In this document: positions 1-7,225 of the stretch, in pieces
How the letters are laid out: each line of letters starts with the position of its first letter
Numbering within the stretch: position 1 is the stretch's first letter
Source of the DNA: JAABUE01 sp034431895
Lineage (GTDB): Bacteria > Chloroflexota > Anaerolineae > Anaerolineales > Villigracilaceae
Assembly (NCBI GenBank): GCA_034431895.1
Contig: DAOUCM010000122.1
Coordinates: forward strand, 1 to 20,078
Direction of reading: 5' to 3'
DNA length: 20,078 nucleotides
Program-made: the position numbers and the translations under genes
Notes under the pieces: model-generated
What the model saw: the letters and a program-made list of their open reading frames with translations, nothing else
Told to the model about the DNA's origin: nothing
Databases searched by the model: none

Positions 1-806
1 GAATCCAGCACATTGCTCTGCAAATGCTGGACGTTGTACAACTCGGTGAACTTGCGCCCGTCGTCGGGCGTGAGATACTGGTCGAACTCCTTGAACGCCT
101 GCCGCCCGAGGTTATTGCGATCCACCAAAAACAACACGCGCCTGGCTTTGGCGTGCTTGATGAGCCGATAGACGAAACTCACCGCCGTAAACGTCTTGCC
201 CGCCCCGGTCGCCATCTGAATCAACGCCCGCGGACGATTCTCCGCCAGCGACTGCTCCAGGTTGCGAATCGCCTCGATTTGCGCGCCCCACAACCCGGTG
301 GTCATCAACGGGAATTGCGTCGGCATCGCGCGCAATCTTCCGCGCAGCGTACTCCCTTCCCATCCGTGTTCTTCGGAGGGGGAAGGCCGGGCAGGGGTCA
401 CCCATTCTGCCAGCGTCTCCGGGCGATGGAACGTGAACACCCTGCGCGAACGCGGCTGCGGGTCGCGCTCGTCGCGGAAGAACGTCTCCACGCCCGTGCT
501 TTCATACAAAAACGGCAGCGGCAGCGTCACATGCGGAATATTCGCTGGCAAGCCGACCGAATACTTTGCCGCCTGCTCCGCCACCCCCGAAAGCGTCACC
601 CCCTCCGGCTTCGCCTCTACCACGCCCACCGCCTTGCGGTCCACGAACAACAGATAATCCGCCTCGCCCGTCTCCAGCGGAAACTCCCGCACCGCCACCC
701 CGCGCCCCGCGTAGAGATTGATTTCATTGCGCGATTGGACCATCCAACCGCAGGCGGTCAGTTGCTGGTCAATGTCGAGGCGGGCGAGTTCTTCGGGCGT
801 GGGCAT
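1..806 (-). CDS. hsdR: Type I restriction enzyme R subunit (HsdR), 5' part, truncated by window edge
   Basis: This is the motor and nuclease subunit of a type I restriction-modification enzyme, which cuts unmodified foreign DNA after ATP-driven translocation. The frame is open from ATG at 806 to the left edge (268 codons seen), so the C-terminal two thirds of the usual ~1000 residues lie outside. Residues ~40-68 form the PD-(D/E)xK nuclease core: D50 in GEAD, then E64 and K66 in VEAKPEG. After a proline- and serine-rich linker (~138-150), TTGLWGAQIEAI (~169-180) leads into the helicase domain, with Walker A MATGAGKT at ~198-205 and FLVDRNNL at ~226-233. The start follows the arfB stop by 15 bases and has no clear Shine-Dalgarno. 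The partner hsdM and hsdS genes are not in the window. Family is certain; whether the gene is intact cannot be seen. Confidence 0.9.
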   Translation of the reverse strand, partial: MPTPEELARLDIDQQLTACGWMVQSRNEINLYAGRGVAVREFPLETGEADYLLFVDRKAVGVVEAKPEGVTLSGVAEQAAKYSVGLPANIPHVTLPLPFLYESTGVETFFRDERDPQPRSRRVFTFHRPETLAEWVTPARPSPSEEHGWEGSTLRGRLRAMPTQFPLMTTGLWGAQIEAIRNLEQSLAENRPRALIQMATGAGKTFTAVSFVYRLIKHAKARRVLFLVDRNNLGRQAFKEFDQYLTPDDGRKFTELYNVQHLQSNVLD

Positions 807-821
807 GAGGTTTTAGGCAGA

Positions 822-1253
822 TTATACTTCTTCGAACCCTTCTCGTCTCATTTTCTTGATTTCAGCGCGGCGTTTCTTGGCGCGCAAACGCGCTTCTTTG
901 GCCGCCGGGGAAAGTGTGGTCTTGCGGCGCGGTTTGGGCGTGGTCAGCGCTTGTTGCAGCAGGGCTGTCAATCGCCTTTGCGCGTCTTGCCGGTTGGCCT
1001 CTTGTGAGCGGAAGCGTTTGGCTTCGATGACCAGCACTCCCTCATCCGTCAAACGTTTGCCGGCCAGCCGCATCAGCCTGGAGCGGGCGTACTCTGGCAG
1101 GGAGGGCGAACGCCGCACATCGAACCTTAACTGCACAGCCGAGGAGACTTTGTTCACATTCTGACCGCCCGGCCCTTCAGCGCGGATGAAGGTGAATTCT
1201 AGTTCCGAGTCGGGAATGTGGAGGAAGGGCAAGGAGATGGGCATGGCGGGCAT
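822..1253 (-). CDS. arfB: Alternative ribosome-rescue factor ArfB (peptidyl-tRNA hydrolase, YaeJ family)
   Basis: ArfB frees ribosomes stalled on non-stop mRNA by hydrolysing peptidyl-tRNA in the P site. The 143-residue protein matches the family in length (E. coli ~140) and layout. The N-terminal release-factor-like domain carries GPGGQNVNK, with catalytic G29-G30-Q31. It is followed by the conserved LRFDVR, SLPEY, DEGVLVIEA and RSQEANR stretches. The basic tail from ~110 (KPRRKT to KKMRR) is the part that enters the empty mRNA channel. The absence of the codon-recognition domain of RF1/RF2 rules out a true release factor. ATG at 1253 is used; an in-frame ATG at 1244 is equally possible because neither has a clear Shine-Dalgarno. 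It lies 15 bases upstream of hsdR on the same strand and is separated from korB by a GC-rich hairpin. Confidence 0.93.
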   Translation of the reverse strand: MPAMPISLPFLHIPDSELEFTFIRAEGPGGQNVNKVSSAVQLRFDVRRSPSLPEYARSRLMRLAGKRLTDEGVLVIEAKRFRSQEANRQDAQRRLTALLQQALTTPKPRRKTTLSPAAKEARLRAKKRRAEIKKMRREGFEEV

Positions 1254-1260
1254 TAAACGC

Positions 1261-1286
1261 GCCGTCCCGCAAGGCTGCGGGACGGC
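1261..1286 (-). terminator. GC-rich hairpin after korB, probable terminator
   Basis: There is a perfect 10-bp inverted repeat, GCCGTCCCGC / GCGGGACGGC, with a 6-nt loop (AAGGCT). It lies between the korB stop (1298) and the arfB start. Read on the minus strand it is followed by GCGTTTAATG, a very short T run, so termination may be weak or may depend on other factors. Its arms share CCGTCCCG/CGGGACGG with the two larger palindromic repeats at 12351 and 14810, so it could instead be a reduced relative of that family. Confidence 0.55.
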
Positions 1287-1297
1287 GGGGGGAACGG

Positions 1298-2344
1298 TTA
1301 GAACATCAGGCTGTTGATCATCGCGATTGTATCGGGAGCAGGCCGCAGGTCCGCTTCACCGAGGCGGTTGAGCGGTGTATCTATCAGGTTGTAGAGTTCC
1401 GTCAATTCAGGCTTGGCCGGGTCTACATAAATCAAGCCGGTAATCAGGCATGAGCAACTGTTCGCCTCTTCCAGCACGCGCAGAGCATCGGCGCGATGGG
1501 TTGGATCGTAATCGCGGTCGAGTTTTTTCAGGATGATAGAAGAACCGTCGTGCAAGATGACTTCTTTGTCCTCGCCTTCGTTGTATTCCACTGTGATTTC
1601 ATGGGCCGGCGGCACATACGAAAGTTCGTGCAGGGCCACTTCATGCTCTTTGCCCCAAGCGTAGGAGTGGTAGGTATTGTCCTGGTTGTTGAAGGTGACG
1701 CACGGGCTGATGATGTCGAGTACGGCAATGCCGTGATGTCCCAGGGCAGCCTTGATGAGTTCCTTGACCTGTTTGGGATCGCCCGCAAAGGAGCGCGCCA
1801 CGAACGTTGCGCCGCCCACCAGCGCCTCCCATGCAATGTCAATGGGCATATACGGATTGCGCCCCTGGTGTTTGAGTTCCAGGCCTTCTTCGGCGGTGGC
1901 CGAGAACTGTCCTTTCGTGAGACCATAGACGCCGTTGTTTTCGACGATATAGACCATCGGCACGTTGCGGCGCACGGCATGTTTGAATTGTCCCATGCCG
2001 ATGCTGGCCGAGTCGCCGTCGCCGCTTACGCCGAGGCCGCGCAAGCCTGTATCGGCAAACAAAGCGCCGGTTGCCACCGAGGGCATACGGCCATGCAAGC
2101 CGTTGAAGCCAAAAGAAGGGTTCAAGAAATAGGTGGGCGATTTGCTCGAGCAGCCGATGCCGCTGAACTTGACCAGCCGCTCAGGCGCCACATTGGCCTC
2201 GTAGCAAGCCGCAATGATTTGGTTGGCAATCGAATTGTGGCCGCAGCCCTGACACAAAGTAGTAGGAGCGCCGCGGTAATCGTTCTTGGACAGGCCGACC
2301 AGGTTGAGTTGCACGCTGGGGCCGGCAGATAAAACCTCAGCCAT
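1298..2344 (-). CDS. korB: 2-oxoacid:ferredoxin oxidoreductase, beta subunit (KorB type)
   Basis: This is the TPP-binding, Fe-S-containing beta subunit that, with KorA, oxidatively decarboxylates a 2-oxoacid (2-oxoglutarate most likely) to acyl-CoA and passes electrons to ferredoxin. The 348 residues contain CQGCGHNS (C31, C34), GIGCSS (C65) and ISPC (C215), the four cysteines expected to ligate the single [4Fe-4S] cluster. The TPP/Mg motif is GDGDS at 108-112 followed by ENNGVYGLTKGQ at 135-146. An upstream in-frame extension to ~2752 lies wholly inside korA and is not used. ATG at 2344 shares its A with the korA stop (TAATG) and has GGAGGTG just before it, a clear case of translational coupling. 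The exact substrate (2-oxoglutarate, pyruvate or a branched 2-oxoacid) cannot be settled from sequence alone. Confidence 0.93.
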   Translation of the reverse strand: MAEVLSAGPSVQLNLVGLSKNDYRGAPTTLCQGCGHNSIANQIIAACYEANVAPERLVKFSGIGCSSKSPTYFLNPSFGFNGLHGRMPSVATGALFADTGLRGLGVSGDGDSASIGMGQFKHAVRRNVPMVYIVENNGVYGLTKGQFSATAEEGLELKHQGRNPYMPIDIAWEALVGGATFVARSFAGDPKQVKELIKAALGHHGIAVLDIISPCVTFNNQDNTYHSYAWGKEHEVALHELSYVPPAHEITVEYNEGEDKEVILHDGSSIILKKLDRDYDPTHRADALRVLEEANSCSCLITGLIYVDPAKPELTELYNLIDTPLNRLGEADLRPAPDTIAMINSLMF

Positions 2345-4140
2345 TATTTCACCTCCAATGCTAGGATGCTTTCTTTGACCCATTTTGCGGTCGCCGGCAG
2401 GCCGTCGTTGAACGCGATAGAGCGTAACTTGCCCGAAAGGTCGGGATATTCCGTCAACAGTAACTGGTACATTTGTCCATCGCGGTTCATTTCGACGACG
2501 TAATTGTTTGTATGGGATTCGATGAACTCCCGCACCTGTGAAATGAAGGGGATGCCGCGAATGCGCATCGAATCGGACCTCAGGCCGGCTTCCGTTTCGA
2601 TTTGGTGGCGGGCTTCTCGAATGGCCGGTTCCGTCGAACCGAAGGCGATGATGCCGATGTCTGCGCCGGGCGTCTTCTCGATGATAGGCGCAGGGATGAA
2701 TTTCGCCGCATTCTTGTACTTTCGCTTCAGGCGCGCCATGTTTGCCGCCCACACTTCTGGCTCTTCGCTATAACGGGCGTTCTCGTCATGCCCTGTGCCG
2801 CGCAGGAAGTAAGCGGCCGCGGGATGTTTGTTGCCCGGCACGGTGCGGTAGGGAATGCCGTCCCCGTCTACGTCCTTGTAACGCGCCCACACACCGTTCA
2901 ATTTTTCCAGGTCTTCTTCCCACAGGATTTTGCCGCGATCCATGCGTGTGTCGGGATAGCGGAAGGGCTCGGTCATCCATTGGTTCATGCCCAGTTCCAG
3001 ATCGCTCAGCACGAAAATAGGCGTCTGCATGTGTTCGGCAATGTCGAAGGCCTTCCAGCCGAACTCGAAGCATTCGTTGACGGTTCCAGGGAGCAAGATG
3101 ACTTGTTCGGTGTCGCCGTGTCCCATGTAATGCGTGAAGGTCAGGTCGCCCTGCGAGGTGCGGGTGGGCAAGCCGGTGCTGGGGCCTACGCGCTGCACGT
3201 CCCAAATGACGACCGGGACTTCGGTGTAGTAGGCCAGGCCGGCAAATTCGGTCATCAGGCTCAGACCCGGCCCAGAAGTGGAGGTCATGGCGCGCAAACC
3301 GGCCCAGCCGGCGCCGATTGCCATCCCAATGGCGGCCAGTTCGTCTTCGGCTTGTATCACTGCGTAGGTATGTTTGCCATCCTCGCGTTTGCGCAGGATG
3401 GGCAGGTATTCGAGTAACTCTTCTGCCAATGACGAGGCAGGCGTAATGGGATACCAAGCGGCAAATTGCACGCCGCCGTAAATCGCGCCCAGCGCCGCCG
3501 CTGTATTTCCATCGGTCATGATCAGGCCCTCAGTTTTGTTCGTTCGTTCAACGAAGTAGGGATCTTTCTTGGTCAGATTGGTTTTGGCCCAATCGGCTGC
3601 GCTTTGCACCACATTGAAATTCAGGTCAACGGGCTTTTGCCGGCCTTTGAAGTGGAACTCCAGGGCAGATTTGATGGTGTTCAGGTCTATGCCAAGCATC
3701 TGCGCCAGGATGCCCACATAGACCATATTGGCTACCAGGTCTTTCAAGTTAGGTGGCACGTCTGTTTGCGCCCGCATCAAACTCTTGACGGGCATGGGGT
3801 AAATGGCAATGTCATCGCGCGTGATGGGCTGCTTGATGTCGTCGGCGTAGAAGAAAGCGCCGCCTGGCAGCACATCGGCCAGGTCGCGCGTGAATGAATT
3901 GGGATTCATGCAAATCACAATCTCATGCTCGGCGCGGCGGGCAGTAAAGCCGTTTTCGTTGACGCGAATGGTGTACCAGGTGGGCAGCCCCTGAATGTTG
4001 GATGGAAACAGGTTCTTGCCTGAAACGGGGATACCCATCTTGAACAGCGCGCGCAAGATGGTGGTATTGGCCGTCTGACTGCCGGAGCCGTTCACGGTGC
4101 CGACGGTGATGGAAAAGTCGTTGACGATTTTTCTCGACAT
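2344..4140 (-). CDS. korA: 2-oxoacid:ferredoxin oxidoreductase, fused gamma-alpha subunit (KorA type)
   Basis: This is the partner of KorB. Residues 1-~195 are the gamma domain (GTVNGSGSQTAN near the start, then FPSNIQGLPTWYTIRV), which contributes to CoA binding in this family. Residues ~205-598 are the alpha domain with GNTAAALGA, the signature WYPITPASSLAE, AEDELAAIGMAIGA, TSTSGPGLSLM and GPSTGLPT. At 598 residues the gamma-alpha fusion is the usual length for KorA. No ferredoxin-like domain is attached, so electrons must leave to a separate ferredoxin not encoded here. ATG at 4140 has AAGGAG 7 nt upstream. It lies 10 bases after the GntR regulator gene and overlaps korB, so the three genes form one operon. 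The reaction is typical of an anaerobic or microaerophilic lifestyle, or of a reversed or branched TCA cycle. Confidence 0.93.
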   Translation of the reverse strand: MSRKIVNDFSITVGTVNGSGSQTANTTILRALFKMGIPVSGKNLFPSNIQGLPTWYTIRVNENGFTARRAEHEIVICMNPNSFTRDLADVLPGGAFFYADDIKQPITRDDIAIYPMPVKSLMRAQTDVPPNLKDLVANMVYVGILAQMLGIDLNTIKSALEFHFKGRQKPVDLNFNVVQSAADWAKTNLTKKDPYFVERTNKTEGLIMTDGNTAAALGAIYGGVQFAAWYPITPASSLAEELLEYLPILRKREDGKHTYAVIQAEDELAAIGMAIGAGWAGLRAMTSTSGPGLSLMTEFAGLAYYTEVPVVIWDVQRVGPSTGLPTRTSQGDLTFTHYMGHGDTEQVILLPGTVNECFEFGWKAFDIAEHMQTPIFVLSDLELGMNQWMTEPFRYPDTRMDRGKILWEEDLEKLNGVWARYKDVDGDGIPYRTVPGNKHPAAAYFLRGTGHDENARYSEEPEVWAANMARLKRKYKNAAKFIPAPIIEKTPGADIGIIAFGSTEPAIREARHQIETEAGLRSDSMRIRGIPFISQVREFIESHTNNYVVEMNRDGQMYQLLLTEYPDLSGKLRSIAFNDGLPATAKWVKESILALEVK

Positions 4141-4150
4141 GAAATACTCC

Positions 4151-4846
4151 TTAGGGTGTTTGCGGCTTCGAAGCCATCAATTGATGAATCAAATCGGTGT
4201 GTTCGGTGAGCGCCTGATAGCCTGAGTCGAAGTCCCGATTGCAGATGCTTTCGACCATTTTCTGGTGATACTTCCACACTTCTTGCAAGTAGTGGAGGTC
4301 GGTATAGAAATTCAGCCCCACGGCTTCATACGCCTCCCAATAGGCTTCTAGCAGACCCATGACAAAGGGGTTGTCCAGGCGGCGATAGATGGTGAGATGG
4401 AGTTCGCGATGTTCTTCGTGGGGGATTTGGATGGGGTTACCGCGCAACTTTTCCCAGGCGCTGGCCAGCAAGTTGCGCAGTGTATCCTGGTCTTCGGTCG
4501 TAAGTTTTTGCACCGCCTCGTGCCAATAGGCAATCTCGATATGCTGGCGCAAATTGGCGAAGGTCTCGAAATGGTTTTTGTCACGCGCCAGGGCATAGGC
4601 CAGGCTCTGACGAACCGCCGGCAGGAAACTGTAGGGCAGGCGGCGCATCCCGGTCCGTGGCCGCACTTCTACCAGGCCCAAGGCGCGCGCTACTTCCAAT
4701 TGCTCGCGCAGAGAAGCGATGCCAATGCCCAGTTCACGGCTGAGGACCGAGAGCGCAGGCAAGCCTTGAGTCTCGGCTTCTTCGTGTTGCGCCAGGTAGC
4801 GCAAGAATTCAGAAAGGGCATCAGAACCGTTTCGTTCGCGGAGCAT
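4151..4846 (-). CDS. FadR-subfamily GntR transcriptional regulator (wHTH plus FCD domain)
   Basis: This is a metabolite-responsive DNA-binding regulator of 231 residues. The N-terminal winged helix spans ~8-72, with the LSRELGIGIASLREQLEVARALGLVEVRPRTGMRR pattern given here only by its key parts: SRELGI, REQLE and LVEVRPRTG. Residues ~80-225 are an all-helical FCD ligand domain. Histidines H146/H150 (EEHRELH), H194 (YHQ) and H216 (TEH) sit where FCD proteins bind a metal that contacts an organic acid. It is the first gene of the gntR-korA-korB unit, so the likely effector is a 2-oxoacid or a related carboxylate and the likely target is its own promoter; both are inference. The start at 4846 has a weak AGGT Shine-Dalgarno. 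Confidence 0.88.
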   Translation of the reverse strand: MLRERNGSDALSEFLRYLAQHEEAETQGLPALSVLSRELGIGIASLREQLEVARALGLVEVRPRTGMRRLPYSFLPAVRQSLAYALARDKNHFETFANLRQHIEIAYWHEAVQKLTTEDQDTLRNLLASAWEKLRGNPIQIPHEEHRELHLTIYRRLDNPFVMGLLEAYWEAYEAVGLNFYTDLHYLQEVWKYHQKMVESICNRDFDSGYQALTEHTDLIHQLMASKPQTP

Positions 4847-4858
4847 CGTATTACCTGC

Positions 4859-4884
4859 GATTAATCTGATTGTTATGATTAATC
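4859..4884. promoter_or_regulatory. Pair of GATTAATC palindromes, candidate operator of the GntR regulator
   Basis: The perfect 8-bp palindrome GATTAATC occurs at 4859-4866 and again at 4877-4884, with centres 18 bp apart. The second copy overlaps the predicted +1 (~4881) of the minus-strand promoter and the first lies in the 5' UTR, a natural position for repression by roadblock or occlusion. The two copies also form a larger inverted repeat, TAATC-N10-GATTA. Binding by the adjacent FadR-type protein is inferred from position only. Confidence 0.55.
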
Positions 4885-4887
4885 GAG

Positions 4888-4916
4888 ATTATATGATAGG
4901 TCTTTTCCCATGTCAA
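4888..4916 (-). promoter_or_regulatory. Perfect-consensus sigma70 promoter of the gntR-korA-korB operon
   Basis: On the minus strand the sequence reads TTGACA (4916-4911), a 17-nt spacer, then TATAAT (4893-4888), with both hexamers and the spacing at consensus. The predicted start of transcription is near 4881, giving a ~35-nt leader before the regulator ATG at 4846. So strong a core promoter suggests that control is by repression, which fits the palindromes directly downstream. Confidence 0.8.
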
Positions 4917-4944
4917 GGAATACGCCGAAACTTCTTGCTTAGGG

Positions 4945-4950
4945 TATAAT
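4945..4950 (+). promoter_or_regulatory. Candidate -10 element for the 5009 gene
   Basis: A perfect TATAAT lies 59 bases before the chosen ATG at 5009. No convincing -35 hexamer stands 16-18 nt upstream, so this is a partial call. If used, transcription would start near 4957, diverging from the gntR-korAB promoter within the same 160-bp intergenic region. Confidence 0.4.
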
Positions 4951-5008
4951 AGAACAGGAAACCCTGCTTTGGGTGGGGCGTTCCGAGAAATCAAGCACAA
5001 GGCATCTT

Positions 5009-6598
5009 ATGGCAAGCAACTCTTCTTTCCTTTCTGCCGACTACTGGCAATCGCTCGAAATTACCCCGCAAGACATCGAGTTCTTGCATAATCATTTGTT
5101 CGAGAGCGAAACGCCCAAATCAACTCAGGAGTTAGCGGGCATTCTCATCGAGGAGCGCATACGTGTAGAACGCGAGGCCCAGGTCAGGCAGCGCAAAGCG
5201 GGCGGAAAACTCTATCTTCCAAAAGAAGAATATAAAAGCGGCGACGAGTTGGTTTTTCCAGCCCTGGATTGGCAAAAGGGTCGCGTGGTCGGCTTGCGCG
5301 CCGGCAAAAATCCCCAAATGGGCGCATTCGACGTTCTTACGGTGGAGTTCGAGGATGGCAGCAACCGCATGTTTGCGGCTCGCCTGGCGGAACATGCCCT
5401 GAACAGTGAGTCGGTGGCGCTGGCCGAAGAGGAGGTGCCGGATTGGCGAAACATCCAGTCTTTGTATGGAAGTCACATCGAAAACAGTCTGGAGGCAGCC
5501 TTCAGCGCCAATCGGCATCTGGTGCGCATTGCCGGGCGTTGGTTTCCGCGCGCCTTGTTGGTAGATGTGAATCAGGGACATCTGAATCTGGCCGAAGCCG
5601 TGCTGGACATGGCTGGCGGCGAGCCGCTACCCACCAGTAAGTTGCTGAAAGATGTAGACTTACCCCCTGGCATCAACCCTAAACTGGCGGAGTTTTCCTT
5701 GAACCTGGCTTTACAGGAAGATGGCCGCTTCGACGAGGTGGGCCCGGCGGGAGAAGTGCTGTGGTGTCTACGGCGCTTGGAACCATCCAGCGTACGCGAG
5801 ACGCCGCTTTACTTGCAATATGTACCCATCGAACATGACCGCGCTCTGCTCAATGATTTGATGAAGGCGCTCGAAGCGCAGTTGGACGATGAATTGACCG
5901 AAGCAGCCCCCAAGTCCGGCTCGGAGACGGATGTGACGGTCAGTTTGATTTATCCGCATTGGCGGGCCGGTACGCTGCCGGTAGCGGCGCGTTATCGTTC
6001 GCTGTTCCCTACGGCGTTGGAGTCGCCCCGCATCCGCTTTACGCTCATAGATGGGAAGACCGGACAGCAGATTCCCGCCTGGGTGGTGCGGACGCATGGC
6101 TATGTGAGCGGGTTGCGCGACTGGTACGAAGCCAACGAATTGATGCCCGGCAGTTTGGTGCGCATTCGGCGTGGTAAGAATCCTGGTGAAACCATCATCG
6201 AAGCAAAGACGCACCGCGTGACCAAAGATTGGGTGCGCACGGTCATTGTGGGCGCCGACGGCGGCATGGTGTTTGCTTTGCTCAAGCAGACCATTGCAGC
6301 CGAATTCAACGACCGCATGGCATTTGCCATTCCATCGGTAGAGGCAATCGATCGGTTGTGGGACCCGGCAGCGCAGAAGATGCGCCCCTTCGACAAGTTA
6401 GTCATCCAGGTTATGCGCGAGTTGACCAAACTCAATCCGCAAGGGCATGTGCATGCGCAGGAGTTATACGCGGCTGTGAATTTGTTGCGCCGTACCCCAC
6501 CTGCTCCTCTCATGGCTTTGCTGGCCAGCCGTCCAGAAGATTTCATTCATGTAGGCGACTTGCATTACCGCCTGGGCGAGTCTTATCAGGAGGAATGA
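5009..6598 (+). CDS. Conserved-looking protein of unknown function, possible nucleic-acid-binding architecture
   Basis: I do not recognise this 529-residue soluble protein. It has no signal peptide and no membrane segment. Residues ~20-60 are helical and charged. Residues ~65-120 (YKSGDELVFPALDWQKGRVVG to TVEFEDGSNRMFAARLA, key parts only) look like a small beta-barrel of SH3 or KOW type. Residues ~140-260 form a helical region (FSANRHLVRIAGRWFP, then LAEFSLNLALQEDGRFDEVG) that resembles winged-helix modules ending in a beta hairpin. A second beta-rich part at ~310-400 (RIRFTLIDGKTGQQIPAWVV, SLVRIRRGKNPGETI) is followed by a helical C-terminus. ATG at 5009 with AAGG upstream is preferred over the GTG at 4973, which has no ribosome site and would almost touch the predicted transcript start. 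The next gene begins 2 bases after its stop and shares its Shine-Dalgarno, so the two products probably work together. Confidence 0.75.
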   Translation: MASNSSFLSADYWQSLEITPQDIEFLHNHLFESETPKSTQELAGILIEERIRVEREAQVRQRKAGGKLYLPKEEYKSGDELVFPALDWQKGRVVGLRAGKNPQMGAFDVLTVEFEDGSNRMFAARLAEHALNSESVALAEEEVPDWRNIQSLYGSHIENSLEAAFSANRHLVRIAGRWFPRALLVDVNQGHLNLAEAVLDMAGGEPLPTSKLLKDVDLPPGINPKLAEFSLNLALQEDGRFDEVGPAGEVLWCLRRLEPSSVRETPLYLQYVPIEHDRALLNDLMKALEAQLDDELTEAAPKSGSETDVTVSLIYPHWRAGTLPVAARYRSLFPTALESPRIRFTLIDGKTGQQIPAWVVRTHGYVSGLRDWYEANELMPGSLVRIRRGKNPGETIIEAKTHRVTKDWVRTVIVGADGGMVFALLKQTIAAEFNDRMAFAIPSVEAIDRLWDPAAQKMRPFDKLVIQVMRELTKLNPQGHVHAQELYAAVNLLRRTPPAPLMALLASRPEDFIHVGDLHYRLGESYQEE

Positions 6599-6600
6599 CG

Positions 6601-7074
6601 ATGACGAAGAGTAAGCCTTTCGCCCCCCCCATCCCGCCTGCCAATGTGTCGCCCAAACGTTTCAGTCTTGTCAAACCGACCCTGCAAACGCCTTTTCACA
6701 TTGACTTCGATTGGTGGCGGCAAAACGAACGTGACTGGCATGTGTATTTGCGTTCTTTCTTGTGCGCCGAACATCAGGAGGCGCTGTCTGCGCTTTCGGA
6801 AGGTGAGATGATTGATTGGATAGATCCCCAGACTGCCGAAGTAAGGCCGGTAGATGGTATCCAGCATTTGGTGATGTCGCATTGCGCTCATCAGCCAGAT
6901 TTTCTCACCGATCACACCGCTTTGGTCGAGGCCGTTTTTCGCCTCTTTTTGACCAACGACAATACGCCTATGACGCCGGAGGAGTTGGGTATGCGCCTCA
7001 ACCGTCCGCCAGAAACGGTTCTGCGGACGTTGAGCGGGCCGCGCGTGTATAAGGGACTGAGACCATTGCAATAG
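6601..7074 (+). CDS. Unknown protein with possible C-terminal winged helix, coupled to the 5009 gene
   Basis: I do not recognise this 157-residue protein. A proline-rich N-terminus (~1-25) is followed by a tryptophan-rich segment, FHIDFDWWRQNERDWHVYL (~36-54), then a helical region with FLCAEHQEAL, IDWIDPQTAEVRPVDG and VMSHCAHQPDF. The C-terminus MTPEELGMRLNRPPETVL (~122-139), ending in VYKGLRPL, is consistent with a helix-turn-helix or winged-helix fold. AGGAGG at 6588-6593 sits inside the end of the upstream gene. The ATG at 6601 is 7 nt from it, whereas the in-frame ATG at 6595 is only 1 nt away, so 6601 is the start. The coupling argues for a stoichiometric partnership with the upstream product. 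Confidence 0.75.
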   Translation: MTKSKPFAPPIPPANVSPKRFSLVKPTLQTPFHIDFDWWRQNERDWHVYLRSFLCAEHQEALSALSEGEMIDWIDPQTAEVRPVDGIQHLVMSHCAHQPDFLTDHTALVEAVFRLFLTNDNTPMTPEELGMRLNRPPETVLRTLSGPRVYKGLRPLQ

Positions 7075-7107
7075 CACGTTTCTATTCGTTTGGCTCGGTT
7101 CTTCCCT

Positions 7108-7180
7108 GCCCCCGTAGCTCAACGGACAGAGCAGCAGCCTTCTAAGCTGTTGGTTGTGGGTTCGAATCCCGCCGGGGGCG
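7108..7180 (+). tRNA. tRNA-Arg, anticodon TCT
   Basis: The complete cloverleaf can be drawn. The acceptor stem is GCCCCCG (7108-7114) with CGGGGGC (7173-7179), and the discriminator is G7180. The D arm is GCTC/GAGC, and the anticodon stem is GCAGC/GCTGT with one G-T pair. The loop CTTCTAA carries TCT at 7141-7143, the variable loop is 5 nt, and the T arm is GTGGG-TTCGAAT-CCCGC. CCA is not encoded. It reads AGA (and AGG by wobble). The gene lies alone between the unknown pair and tpx, with no integrase or attachment-site repeat beside it. Confidence 0.96.
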
Positions 7181-7225
7181 CTGTGATTGTACAGTTGTTT
7201 ATGTTTTTTGGTATAGGAGTATGAT

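Noticed and set aside
24..1007. Open frame of 327 codons on the plus strand
   Set aside because: It runs antisense across both hsdR and arfB, which are certain; its translation is Arg/His-rich and without motifs.
2345..2752. In-frame N-terminal extension of korB
   Set aside because: It overlaps korA completely, its sequence does not belong to the family, and ATG 2344 has GGAGGTG directly upstream and matches the usual N-terminus.
4973..5008. Earlier GTG start for the 5009 gene
   Set aside because: There is no ribosome site and the position is only ~16 nt after the predicted transcription start; ATG 5009 is better placed.
7108..7180. tRNA-Arg as an integration site
   Set aside because: No integrase, no direct repeat of the tRNA 3' end and no shift in gene character follows; tpx, hsp20 and lon are core genes.
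7187..7217. TTGTAC and TATAGG as a tpx promoter
   Set aside because: The spacing is 19 nt, the -10 overlaps the Shine-Dalgarno, and the match is weak.
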